The notes beneath the pieces were generated by a model. That model was not told where the DNA came from. It did no database searches and saw only the letters and a program-made list of their open reading frames with translations. Positions 47,515 to 56,026 of a stretch of 64,000 nucleotides of DNA are shown here, piece after piece; position 1 is the stretch's first letter; each line of letters begins with the position of its first letter. The translations under genes were made by a program, and so were the position numbers. The DNA lies in the NCBI RefSeq assembly GCF_022601735.1, contig NZ_JAKUMM010000009.1, positions 100,131 to 164,130 of the forward strand. The letters run 5' to 3'. This DNA comes from Atopomonas sediminilitoris. GTDB taxonomy: Bacteria > Pseudomonadota > Gammaproteobacteria > Pseudomonadales > Pseudomonadaceae.

Positions 47515-48615
47515 TTACTTGTTCGCCCCGCTAAACAGCGCACGCACAAAGTCACTGGCCACAAACGGGCGCAAATCATCGATACCTTCACCCACACCGA
47601 TGTAGCGAATCGGCAGTTTCATTTGCTGCGCTAAGGCAAAGATCACCCCGCCCTTGGCGGTGCCATCGAGCTTGGTTAGCGCAAGGCCGGTGAGGCTCAC
47701 CGCCTGATTAAACTGTTTGGCTTGATTGAGCGCGTTTTGCCCGGTGCCGGCATCCAGCACCAGCAGTACTTCGTGCGGGGCGCTGTCATCAAGCTTGCCC
47801 ATCACTCGCTTCACTTTCTTTAACTCTTCCATGAGGTTGTCTTTGTTGTGCAAGCGCCCGGCGGTGTCGGCAATCAACACATCACACCCGCGCGACTTAG
47901 CCGCTTGCACCGCATCAAAAATCACCGAGGCTGAGTCAGCGCCGGTGTGCTGGGCAATCACCGGAATCTGATTACGCTCGCCCCACACTTGCAACTGCTC
48001 AACCGCAGCGGCGCGGAAGGTGTCACCCGCCGCTAGCATGACTTTCTTGCCGTCTTGCTGCAGGCGCTTGGCCAACTTACCGATGGTGGTGGTTTTACCC
48101 ACACCGTTCACCCCGACAACCAAAATCACGTACGGACTGGCACCGGCAATCTGCAAAGGTTGTTCAACCGGCTTGAGCAAGGCGGACAGTTCATCTTGCA
48201 GCGCTTTGAATAAACCATCGGCATCGGTCAAGTCTTTACGCTCGACCTTCCAAGTCAGGTTTTCCATGATCACGCGGGTCGCTTCGACGCCGACGTCCGA
48301 GGTCAGCAAGCGGGTTTCCACCTCGTCCATCAGGTCGTCATCAATTACTCGACGACCGAGAAACATGCTCGCCATGCCTTCGCCCAAGGTGGCGCCAGTC
48401 TTGGACAACCCTTGTTTTAGACGATTGAACAGGCTGTTTTTGTCTTCATTCGGCCGCGCCGCCGGTTGTTCGACTTTCACCGGTGCAGCGGGGGCTGCCT
48501 CTGCGGTTTCGCTAGCCGCTGGGGTTGCAGCTTGGTCTTTTTTACGCCCCCAACCAAACAAGCCTTTGCGCTCTTCGCCGGCCTGCGGTTTGTTGTCGTT
48601 TTTGCCACCCAACAT
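47515..48615 (-). CDS. ftsY: Signal recognition particle receptor FtsY
   Basis: 366-residue SRP GTPase receptor for co-translational targeting. The acidic, A/E-rich N-terminal A domain is short (about 1-60); the N domain follows, then the G domain with GVNGVGKTTTIGKLA, ADTAGR, and TKLDGTAKGG. It opens the ftsY-ftsE-ftsX operon. The upstream gap contains a hairpin from the sco side; promoter not recognised. Confidence 0.96.
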   Translation of the reverse strand: MLGGKNDNKPQAGEERKGLFGWGRKKDQAATPAASETAEAAPAAPVKVEQPAARPNEDKNSLFNRLKQGLSKTGATLGEGMASMFLGRRVIDDDLMDEVETRLLTSDVGVEATRVIMENLTWKVERKDLTDADGLFKALQDELSALLKPVEQPLQIAGASPYVILVVGVNGVGKTTTIGKLAKRLQQDGKKVMLAAGDTFRAAAVEQLQVWGERNQIPVIAQHTGADSASVIFDAVQAAKSRGCDVLIADTAGRLHNKDNLMEELKKVKRVMGKLDDSAPHEVLLVLDAGTGQNALNQAKQFNQAVSLTGLALTKLDGTAKGGVIFALAQQMKLPIRYIGVGEGIDDLRPFVASDFVRALFSGANK

Positions 48616-48644
48616 GAATTAACTCGTACTTAGCGCGCAGGTTT

Positions 48645-48689
48645 GACCTGCTGAAAATAATTCGAGCGCCAAGGAGTCTGGGCGCTCGC
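48645..48689 (-). terminator. Probable terminator of the sco/cox group
   Basis: CGAGCGCC (48663-48670) and GGCGCTCG (48681-48688) form an 8-bp stem; read on the minus strand it is followed by AATTATTTT. It lies between sco and ftsY, which both read left, so it separates the oxidase-assembly genes from ftsY. Confidence 0.6.
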
Positions 48690-48772
48690 ACAATGACTGG
48701 CTGTCATAGTACCTGCTTGTGCCTGCAATGGTGATGTTTGCGGACAAAAGTCTACGGCAATCTGACCGGCAA

Positions 48773-49405
48773 TTAGTCGCCCTGTAGCACCGCAGGCAAT
48801 ACCTCAAGCAAGCGATCGACCTTGAGCGGCGTGCGTATAAAGCCGCGCAAACGGCCATCGGGGCCAATCAAGGCCACATTACCGCCGTGATCGACGGTGT
48901 AATTGGGCTGGGTGGTATCGGCCGGAATAAACGGGATGCCGAGCACAGTGGCCAGTGCTTGGGTCTGCCCGATATCGCTGACCAAGCCGACGAAGCTTGG
49001 GTCAAAAAAACTGAGGTATTGCTTCAGCTGCGCCGGCGTGTCACGCGCTGGGTCCACGCTCACCAGTACCACTTGTGCGCGCGCCTTGGCGGCCTCGGGT
49101 AGACGGTGCTGTAACTGGCGCAACTCCGCTAAAACCGTGGGGCAAATATCAGGGCAAAAGGTGAAACCCAAGAACACTAAACGCCACTGGCCCAGCAACT
49201 GGCTCACGTCCTGTGCTTGTCCTTCACTACTGGTAAAGGTCAGCGCCGGCAGATCGCGCGCCTCTTGCAGCATTACCAGCCCGGCATCTAATTGCGCCGG
49301 CAGATCGGCCTTTTCACTGCCGCTCAGCACTTTTTGAATGGTTAAGCCCAGCACCATGGCGATCACCGCTAACAGCACGGCGACCGTTTTTTGCACATTG
49401 GTCAT
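48773..49405 (-). CDS. sco: SCO1/SenC family copper chaperone
   Basis: 210-residue membrane-anchored thioredoxin-fold protein that loads the CuA site of cytochrome oxidase. N-terminal helix about 8-24; the copper ligands are C84 and C88 in FCPDICPT and H173 in VDHGG. It overlaps the ctaB stop by four bases and is the last gene of the assembly set. Consistent with the CoxB CuA centre encoded in the same cluster. Confidence 0.95.
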   Translation of the reverse strand: MTNVQKTVAVLLAVIAMVLGLTIQKVLSGSEKADLPAQLDAGLVMLQEARDLPALTFTSSEGQAQDVSQLLGQWRLVFLGFTFCPDICPTVLAELRQLQHRLPEAAKARAQVVLVSVDPARDTPAQLKQYLSFFDPSFVGLVSDIGQTQALATVLGIPFIPADTTQPNYTVDHGGNVALIGPDGRLRGFIRTPLKVDRLLEVLPAVLQGD

Positions 49406-50322
49406 AGTTGAATTACCCCCTGCCAGTAATGATCTACCAGCAGGGCGATAAACAGCAAAAACAAATAACTGATGGAGTACTTAAACAGCCCAATGGCGGC
49501 GTGCGGCTTATTGTCACACCACAGTGACCATGCCCCATCGAGGAACTTAGCCCCCAGCGCCACGGCGGCTAGCAGGTAAATAACCCCGCTCATGTGGATC
49601 ACAAACGGCAGCAGGCTAATGGCAAACAAAATAAAGCTGTACAGCACGATGTGCAGCTTGGTGTAGCGCTCACCGTGGGTGACCGGCAGCATGGGGATAT
49701 CTGCCTTGGCGTATTCGGCTTTGCGGTGGATCGCCAAGGCCCAGAAGTGTGGCGGCGTCCAAGCGAAGATAATCAACACCAGCAGTAACGGTTCAGCGCT
49801 GACCTGCCCTGTGACCGCAACCCAACCGAGCAGCGGCGGTGCAGCGCCGGCCAAACCACCGATGACGATATTTTGCGGCGTAGCGCGCTTGAGAAAGCCA
49901 GTATAGATAGCCGCATAACCGAGCAAAGATGCCAAGGTCAGCCACAGCGTCAGCTCATTGGTGAAGGCCAGCAGCAAAGCGCTGCCTAATAATGTCAGCA
50001 CCAGCGCAAACGTTATCACTTGCCACGGCGCTAACCGGCCCTGCGCCACAGGGCGCTTGTGGGTACGCGCCATCAGGCTATCGATACGCCGATCGACCAG
50101 ATGATTAATCGCCGCTGCCGCGCCAGCGCACAAGCCAATTCCGGCATTGCCCAACAGCAATACTTGCCAGCTAACCCAGCCATCGGTTGCTAGCAGCATG
50201 CCGACCAATGAGGTGATCAACATCAACACCACCACCTTGGGCTTGGTCAGCTCAAGGTAGTCCTGCCAACGTGCTTTGGGACGACTCATCGTCTGCGTAG
50301 CGGTGGGGAGTACGGTAGCCAT
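49402..50322 (-). CDS. ctaB: Heme O synthase (protoheme IX farnesyltransferase)
   Basis: 306-residue UbiA-family membrane enzyme that adds farnesyl to heme B. About nine helices. NHLVDRRIDSLMARTHKRP carries the NxxxDxxxD metal-prenyl-diphosphate motif; YTGFLKRATPQNIVIGG is typical. AAGGAG stands seven bases before the ATG at 50322; an upstream frame extends it by 60 bases without support. It works directly before CtaA, which lies just upstream in the operon. Confidence 0.95.
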   Translation of the reverse strand: MATVLPTATQTMSRPKARWQDYLELTKPKVVVLMLITSLVGMLLATDGWVSWQVLLLGNAGIGLCAGAAAAINHLVDRRIDSLMARTHKRPVAQGRLAPWQVITFALVLTLLGSALLLAFTNELTLWLTLASLLGYAAIYTGFLKRATPQNIVIGGLAGAAPPLLGWVAVTGQVSAEPLLLVLIIFAWTPPHFWALAIHRKAEYAKADIPMLPVTHGERYTKLHIVLYSFILFAISLLPFVIHMSGVIYLLAAVALGAKFLDGAWSLWCDNKPHAAIGLFKYSISYLFLLFIALLVDHYWQGVIQL

Positions 50323-50339
50323 GCTGCTTCTCCTTATTG

Positions 50340-51398
50340 TTATTTTTGAGCGTTCGACTGAGCTTGCGCCAGTGGCGACCAAGTCGCGTGGCTGACGCGA
50401 GGGTGAGCGCTTGGTGCTGACCTGATGCGGTAGTTAATCGCCATCAAGGTTAGTGTCAGCCAAGCACCGCCGGCGTTGTGCGCCACGGCCACCCATAGCG
50501 GCAGATGAAACCAAACATTGCTTAAGCCGAGGCTGACCTGCAAAGCCAGCGCCAACAACAGTGCCTGCGCCAAACGCACCAAGCCCGCGCGCCACAAGCT
50601 GATCGACAGCAGCAATAGCAGCGTGCTGACCAGCAGCGCGCCTAAACGATGACTCATATGAATCGCCGTGCGCGCGTCGCTGTCGAGCTGCCCACCGAGG
50701 TAGTTAGGGCCGATGTGCTGGGTTAAATGAAAGCCATTGGCGAAATCCATCGTCGGCCACCACTGGCCGTGACACGTGGGCAAATCAACACACGCCACCG
50801 CCGCGTAATTGCTACTGACCCAGCCGCCCAGCGCCACTTGCAACACCACCGCAAACAAGCCCACAGCCGCCAAGGTACGCAAGCGTCGACGTAACTGCAG
50901 CGCGCTTAAAACCGGCCAGCGCTGCGACAAACGCAGGGTGAGCAAGGCTTGCAAACAGAGCGTGGTAAAGCCGCCCAACAAATGCGCAGTGACCACCTGC
51001 GGCCATAGCTTTAACGTCACCGTCCACATGCCAAAAGCAGCCTGTACGACCACCACGCCCAATAACAACAGCGGTAGTTTGACCGGTTGATCCGGCTCGT
51101 CGCGCCGCCGCCATGCCCCGATGGCTTGCGCCAAGATCAACACGCCGAGGGTGCCCGCAAAATAGCGATGCACCATTTCGTTCCAGCCTTTTTCTTCCTC
51201 CACCGGAGCATGGGGGAAGTGCTCTTGGGCATGCGCCAGTTGCGCATCAGTTTGTGGCACCGCAATAAAGCCATAACAGCCTGGCCAATCTGGACAGCCC
51301 AAACCAGCGTGGGTTAAGCGCGTGTAGGCACCTAATAGCACCACCACAAAAGCCAAAACGCAGGCAGCTAAGGCCAAGTTAAATCCAGGTTTGCGCAT
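50340..51398 (-). CDS. ctaA: Heme A synthase
   Basis: 352-residue, eight-helix membrane enzyme that oxidises heme O to heme A. The heme-ligand histidines are in WNEMVHRYFAGTLG, VVTAHLLGG, IHMSHRLGALL and AVAHNAGGAWL. TRLTHAGLGCPDWPGCYG near the N-terminus is the usual loop with a cysteine pair. AAGGGA lies six bases before the ATG at 51398. Between ctaB and a hypothetical membrane gene. Confidence 0.94.
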   Translation of the reverse strand: MRKPGFNLALAACVLAFVVVLLGAYTRLTHAGLGCPDWPGCYGFIAVPQTDAQLAHAQEHFPHAPVEEEKGWNEMVHRYFAGTLGVLILAQAIGAWRRRDEPDQPVKLPLLLLGVVVVQAAFGMWTVTLKLWPQVVTAHLLGGFTTLCLQALLTLRLSQRWPVLSALQLRRRLRTLAAVGLFAVVLQVALGGWVSSNYAAVACVDLPTCHGQWWPTMDFANGFHLTQHIGPNYLGGQLDSDARTAIHMSHRLGALLVSTLLLLLSISLWRAGLVRLAQALLLALALQVSLGLSNVWFHLPLWVAVAHNAGGAWLTLTLMAINYRIRSAPSAHPRVSHATWSPLAQAQSNAQK

Positions 51399-51408
51399 CA
51401 CTCGTCCC

Positions 51409-51981
51409 TTAACCAATGTTGGACAACTTCAGCAAATGCCGCAGGTCATTGAGGATCGGCTTGCCCTCGGTGTCTGCGGCGTAGCGCAGCACTAAATTAC
51501 CGTGCGGATCGACCAGCCACAGCTGACTGGCATTACCCTGCGGGCCGTCGCTCGGTAGCGCATGCTGGGTGATTTTTAGCTTGGGATCGGTGGCCTGCCA
51601 CTGGCTGATTTGCTGCGGGCTAACCTCTTTAATCAATACATGATGCTCGGCGCGATTGGCCTCGCGGCCTAAGCCGATATGTATTTGCTTGCTGACATAA
51701 AGCAAGCGCTCGCAGCCGCTATCGCAGGCCTGCGGCACGGTAATCAGCAGTTGCCAACGGCCCTCGCCTTCAGCGGGATTAACCAAGCCCAAATCACTCA
51801 GACTTAAGCCTGGCGTGAGCATTTCGCCATGATGGCTGCGCGAGCCCGGCACCCAAAACTGGCCAAAGTACATAGCGGTTGCCAGCACCATGGGCAACAC
51901 GGCCACGGCAAACAAGGCAATCAGTTGTAAGCGGCCGCGCCAAAGACGGGGCGGATTAGACGGTAGCGTGGTGGCGTTCAT
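51409..51981 (-). CDS. Membrane protein with periplasmic CxxxC domain, cox cluster
   Basis: 190 residues. A basic N-terminus, one helix (about 22-40, LQLIALFAVAVLPMVLATAM) and a periplasmic domain. That domain contains CDSGC, a CxxxC pair placed like the SCO copper motif, and ends in LWLVDPHGNLVLRYA, which resembles the later strand of SCO and thioredoxin-like folds. No matching VDHGG-type histidine is obvious, though H in DPHGNL is nearby. In P. aeruginosa the gene at this place is hypothetical. A role in oxidase metal or redox assembly is inferred. GAGGAG precedes the ATG. Confidence 0.8.
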   Translation of the reverse strand: MNATTLPSNPPRLWRGRLQLIALFAVAVLPMVLATAMYFGQFWVPGSRSHHGEMLTPGLSLSDLGLVNPAEGEGRWQLLITVPQACDSGCERLLYVSKQIHIGLGREANRAEHHVLIKEVSPQQISQWQATDPKLKITQHALPSDGPQGNASQLWLVDPHGNLVLRYAADTEGKPILNDLRHLLKLSNIG

Positions 51982-52732
51982 GGCGCTCTCCTCGACGCAA
52001 ATTGATCCATTGATGGACAGACAAGCACAGCAGCGCCAACGCCAAGGCAAACCATTGCCAAGCGTAGGCGGTATGTTTCGCGGGACTCATATTGATGGTT
52101 GGCCAGCGGGTATCCAGCGCCGCCGGGCCTGGCGACAAGCGCAGTTCCCACGCAAAGCCCGCGCGACCTAATTGCGCCCACAGTGCGGCAGGGTCGCTGA
52201 TCGTCGTTACATGCGGCCAGCCCGCTTGTTCAGCTGTGCCCAACTGCAAGGGCTGCTCGGTGCTTTGGTAGACCCAAGCGGTCAAACTGAGTGGCGCATC
52301 GGGGGTGTGTACGCGAGGGAGTTCATGCCGATCACGCCAACGCTGCCAGCCGCGGTTTATCAGCACCCACAGACCACTTTGTTGGTCGTAAAACGGCTGC
52401 AATACCTCCACCCCAGGGTGGCCATCACGCACGCGGTTATCCAGCAGCAAGGTGTGTTCCGCATCAAAACGGCCATGCAGTTGCACGCGGCGGTAGGCAA
52501 GGTCTTGCTGGTTTTCCAGCTGATACAGCGCTTGGGCTGGCAGTTGGCTGCGCGCCTGCCACGTGCTTTCTAGCATGCGCTTATGCTCGGCGCGCTCTAG
52601 CTGCCACACACCAAGACTGATCAAGAGCGGAATCAACAACACTGGCAGCAGCACGCCCAAGCACCAGCGTAAGCGCCGCACCGAACGAACGGCGCGCGGT
52701 GCGGGCGTGGCTATACTGCTGCCTGTGTCCAT
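51956..52732 (-). CDS. SURF1-family oxidase assembly protein
   Basis: 258 residues. Two terminal helices (about 25-45 and 225-245) flank a periplasmic domain; GVWQLERAEHKR and YRRVQLHGRFDAEHTLLLDN are the SURF1 signatures. SURF1 helps insert heme A into subunit I. It overlaps the next gene by 26 bases. The ATG at 52732 follows GGGGGA and CAGG; a long upstream extension in frame has no start context and runs antisense over the DUF2909 gene. Confidence 0.93.
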   Translation of the reverse strand: MDTGSSIATPAPRAVRSVRRLRWCLGVLLPVLLIPLLISLGVWQLERAEHKRMLESTWQARSQLPAQALYQLENQQDLAYRRVQLHGRFDAEHTLLLDNRVRDGHPGVEVLQPFYDQQSGLWVLINRGWQRWRDRHELPRVHTPDAPLSLTAWVYQSTEQPLQLGTAEQAGWPHVTTISDPAALWAQLGRAGFAWELRLSPGPAALDTRWPTINMSPAKHTAYAWQWFALALALLCLSVHQWINLRRGERHERHHATV

Positions 52733-52754
52733 CCTGCATCCCCCGGAGTCACGC

Positions 52755-52958
52755 ATGCTAAAAGCGGCGATCGTCCTGTTACTGCTGGCAACCCTTGCCA
52801 GCTTGTTTAGCGGCTTAGTCTTTTTGGTCAAAGACGACAGCAGCCGCTCCCGCGTGGTCAATGCGCTGACGGTGCGGGTCACTCTGACCGCGCTGACCGT
52901 CGCGCTGATTACCTATGGCTTCTTCACTGGCCAATTGGTCTCACATGTCGCTTGGTGA
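52755..52958 (+). CDS. DUF2909 (twin transmembrane) small protein
   Basis: 67 residues with two hydrophobic helices (about 3-25 and 42-62) and a short charged loop (KDDSSRSR). Matches the DUF2909 twin-TM family normally found beside coxC and SURF1. It reads opposite to the cox genes: divergent from SURF1 (22 bases) and convergent with coxC (3 bases). Ribosome binding site CCGGAG. Function unknown, presumably oxidase-linked. Confidence 0.85.
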   Translation: MLKAAIVLLLLATLASLFSGLVFLVKDDSSRSRVVNALTVRVTLTALTVALITYGFFTGQLVSHVAW

Positions 52959-52961
52959 GTC

Positions 52962-53852
52962 TTAGAGCACGTAAACAAAGATAAACAGGCCTAGCCACAC
53001 CACATCGACAAAGTGCCAATACCAGCTCGCCGCCTCAAAGCCGAAGTGCTGATCGGCGCTAAAATGCCCGCGCAGTATGCGCACCAGCATCACGCTCAGA
53101 ATGATCGCGCCCATGGTCACGTGAGCGCCGTGAAAGCCGGTCAGCATGAAGAAGGTCGCACCGTAAATGCCCGAACCAAGGGTTAAACCCAGCTCGTTAT
53201 AGGCATGGACGTACTCTTCAACCTGAAAGCCCAAGAACACCACACCTAGCGCCACGGTCAGCGCCAACCAGAGCTTGAGTGGGCCGCGCTTATTCTTTTT
53301 CAGCGCATGGTGGGCGAAGGTCACGGTGAAGCTCGACGTCACCAGCAAGATGGTGTTGATCAACGGCAAATGCCACGGATCAATCACGGCACTTGGCGCT
53401 GGAAATAACTTATTGTCGGGGTTGCTCAACAGCGGCCAGCTGAACTCGAAGCCTTGCCACAACATATTGGCCACGCCTTTGGCACCCTCGCCGCCTAGCC
53501 ACGGGCCGGACAGCGTACGCACATAAAACAGCGCACCAAAGAATGCAGCGAAGAACATCACTTCAGAGAAGATGAACCAGCTCATGCCCCAGCGGAACGA
53601 GCGATCCATCTGCGCGCTGTATAGCCCCTGATGGCTTTCGCGGATGACATCGGCAAACCAGCCGTAGAGCATGTAAGCCAAGAACAGCGCGCCGACGAAC
53701 ATAATCATCGGCCCGCTGGATTCGGCACGCTCGGCAGATAAATCGTTAAACCAAGCGCCCAAACCATACAGCGTGGTGCTCAGGCCGATGGTCGCGATGA
53801 TCGGCCACTTGCTTTGGGCGGGGACGTAGTACTGCTCGTGAGTATTGGCCAT
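52962..53852 (-). CDS. coxC: Cytochrome c oxidase subunit III
   Basis: 296 residues, seven transmembrane helices. WFIFSEVMFFAAFFGALFY and the GFHGAHVTMGAII and AASWYWHFVDVVWLGLF segments are standard subunit III features. Fully consistent with the aa3 set: the gene follows ctaG by 12 bases in the coxB-coxA-ctaG-coxC order. Confidence 0.96.
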   Translation of the reverse strand: MANTHEQYYVPAQSKWPIIATIGLSTTLYGLGAWFNDLSAERAESSGPMIMFVGALFLAYMLYGWFADVIRESHQGLYSAQMDRSFRWGMSWFIFSEVMFFAAFFGALFYVRTLSGPWLGGEGAKGVANMLWQGFEFSWPLLSNPDNKLFPAPSAVIDPWHLPLINTILLVTSSFTVTFAHHALKKNKRGPLKLWLALTVALGVVFLGFQVEEYVHAYNELGLTLGSGIYGATFFMLTGFHGAHVTMGAIILSVMLVRILRGHFSADQHFGFEAASWYWHFVDVVWLGLFIFVYVL

Positions 53853-53864
53853 TCGTTGTTCTCC

Positions 53865-54416
53865 TTATCGTCCAGCCACGGGGACTGGCGGCATACGCGC
53901 AGTGATATCGAACAAGGTGTAGCCCAGCGTTAAGCGATGCACGTCGGCCGGAAGCTCCGGATCGACAATAAAGCGCACCGGCATTTCGATCGATTCGCCT
54001 GGCTGCAAGACTTGCTGGGTAAAACAGAAGCATTCGGTTTTTTGGAAGTACGCCGCCGCTTTTGACGGCGACACACTGGGAATAGCTTGCGCCGTCATGG
54101 GCTTGTCGCTGGGGTTGCGGGCGATAAAGCGCATCTCACTCACGCGTCCCGGTGTCACCACAACCTGATCACCCACCGGCTGAAACTCCCAGACCATGTC
54201 AGCGGCATTGGTGGCGACAAACTGCACTTTGACTTGTCGCGTCTCATCCACCTTGAGCGCACCTTGGTAGGCGCTGGTATTGGTTTTGCCGTTAATGCCG
54301 AACGCTTGGCACATCACGTCATAGATGGGCACCAAGGCAAAACCAAAGGCGAACATCGCCAGCACCACTCCCACAAGGCGCACGGTCAGCTGGCGAGTGG
54401 TCAAGGACGCGGCCAT
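53865..54416 (-). CDS. ctaG: Cytochrome c oxidase assembly protein CtaG/Cox11
   Basis: 183 residues. One N-terminal helix (about 15-33) then a periplasmic immunoglobulin-like domain with the copper motif ECFCF. Cox11 inserts CuB into subunit I. ATG at 54416 is chosen; the longer frame overlaps the end of coxA. Lies 7 bases after coxA. Confidence 0.93.
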   Translation of the reverse strand: MAASLTTRQLTVRLVGVVLAMFAFGFALVPIYDVMCQAFGINGKTNTSAYQGALKVDETRQVKVQFVATNAADMVWEFQPVGDQVVVTPGRVSEMRFIARNPSDKPMTAQAIPSVSPSKAAAYFQKTECFCFTQQVLQPGESIEMPVRFIVDPELPADVHRLTLGYTLFDITARMPPVPVAGR

Positions 54417-54423
54417 ATCCGAC

Positions 54424-56016
54424 TCACTTGACCTCAGGCGGGGTGCTAAAGGTGTGGTACGGCGCCGGCGAAGGCACACTCCACTCCAGCCCTTCGGCCC
54501 CATCCCACGGCTTGGCCTCGGCTTTTTTGCCACCGCGAATGCACTTGATCACGATGAACAAGAACAGCAACTGCGTCGCACCGAACATGAACGCGCCCAT
54601 CGACGAAATCATGTTGAAGTCAGCAAATTGCAAGTTGTAGTCCGGAATGCGGCGCGGCATGCCGGCCAAGCCTACAAAGTGCATCGGGAAGAACGCGAGG
54701 TTCATGCCGATAAAGCTCATCCAGAAGTGGGTTTTGCCCAGCGTTTCGTCGTACATGTGGCCGGTCCACTTCGGCAGCCAGAAGTAGGCTGAGGCAAAAA
54801 TGCCAAAGATTGCGCCCGGCACCAGCACATAGTGGAAGTGCGCCACCACAAAGTAGGTGTCGTGGTATTGGAAGTCCGCCGGGGCAATCGCCAGCATCAA
54901 CCCCGAGAAGCCGCCAATGGTGAACAAGATGACGAATGCCACCGCAAACAGCATGGGCGTTTCGAAGGTCATCGAGCCGCGCCACATGGTGGTCACCCAG
55001 TTGAACACCTTCACCCCAGTGGGCACTGCAATCAGCATGGTGGCGTACATAAAGAACAGCTCACCGGTGAGCGGAATGCCCACGGTGAACATGTGGTGCG
55101 CCCACACGATGAACGACAAGAAGGCGATGGACGCGGTGGCGTACACCATCGAGGTGTAACCAAACAGCGGCTTGCGCGCGAAGGCTGGAATGATCGCGCT
55201 AACGGCGCCGAACGCCGGCAGGATCATGATGTACACCTCGGGGTGTCCGAAGAACCAGAACACATGCTGGAACAACACCGGATCACCGCCACCGGCGGCA
55301 TTAAAGAAGCTGGTGCCGAAGTGAATATCCATCAACATCATGGTCACGCAGCCAGCCAGCACCGGCATTACCGCGATCAGCAAGAATGCAGTGATCAGCC
55401 ACGTCCAGACGAACAACGGCATTTTCATCAACGTCATGCCGGGGGCGCGCAAGTTGAGGATGGTCGCGATCACGTTGATCGCCCCCATGATCGAACTCAC
55501 ACCCATCAGGTGCACACCGAAGATAAAGAACGTCACCGACTCCGGCGCATAGGTGGTGGAGAGTGGCGCGTAGAAGGTCCAGCCAAAATTCGGCCCGCCC
55601 GCCTCGGTAAACAAGGTCGACAGCAAGATGCCGAACGCCGCTGGCAACAACCAAAAGCTGAAGTTATTCATGCGCGGCAGAGCCATATCCGGCGCGCCGA
55701 TCATCAACGGGATCATCCAGTTAGCCAAACCGACAAACGCCGGCATCACCGCACCGAAGACCATGATCAGGCCGTGCATGGTGGTCATTTGGTTGAAGAA
55801 CTCTGGCTGCACAATCTGTAAGCCGGGCTGAAAAAGCTCTGCCCGAATCACCATGGCCATGCTGCCGCCGACCAAAAACATGATGAAACTGAACCACAAA
55901 TACATACTGCCAATGTCTTTGTGGTTGGTGGTCAACACCCAGCGCATCAAGCCCTTGGCGGGGCCATGATGGTGGTCGTGCCCGGCATGGGCATGGGAAT
56001 CAATCGCTGCACTCAT
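54424..56016 (-). CDS. coxA: Cytochrome c oxidase subunit I
   Basis: 530 residues and 12 helices; holds heme a, heme a3 and CuB. FGHPEVYIMILP contains the CuB histidine and cross-linked tyrosine, WAHHMFTVG the histidine pair, and YHDTYFVVAHFHYVL the a and a3 ligands. The N-terminus is an H-rich SHAHAGHDHHHGPAKG stretch. Its codon use matches neighbours. It reads from the coxB promoter. Confidence 0.97.
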   Translation of the reverse strand: MSAAIDSHAHAGHDHHHGPAKGLMRWVLTTNHKDIGSMYLWFSFIMFLVGGSMAMVIRAELFQPGLQIVQPEFFNQMTTMHGLIMVFGAVMPAFVGLANWMIPLMIGAPDMALPRMNNFSFWLLPAAFGILLSTLFTEAGGPNFGWTFYAPLSTTYAPESVTFFIFGVHLMGVSSIMGAINVIATILNLRAPGMTLMKMPLFVWTWLITAFLLIAVMPVLAGCVTMMLMDIHFGTSFFNAAGGGDPVLFQHVFWFFGHPEVYIMILPAFGAVSAIIPAFARKPLFGYTSMVYATASIAFLSFIVWAHHMFTVGIPLTGELFFMYATMLIAVPTGVKVFNWVTTMWRGSMTFETPMLFAVAFVILFTIGGFSGLMLAIAPADFQYHDTYFVVAHFHYVLVPGAIFGIFASAYFWLPKWTGHMYDETLGKTHFWMSFIGMNLAFFPMHFVGLAGMPRRIPDYNLQFADFNMISSMGAFMFGATQLLFLFIVIKCIRGGKKAEAKPWDGAEGLEWSVPSPAPYHTFSTPPEVK

Positions 56017-56026
56017 GTCGGTCTCC

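Noticed and set aside
48663..48688. Riboswitch or RNA element upstream of ftsY
   Set aside because: The hairpin better fits an intrinsic terminator of the sco side; no conserved riboswitch core is visible.
54832..55821. 329-codon plus-strand frame opposite coxA
   Set aside because: Composition (repeated H, Q, R) is typical of antisense readings of coxA helices; no support as a gene.
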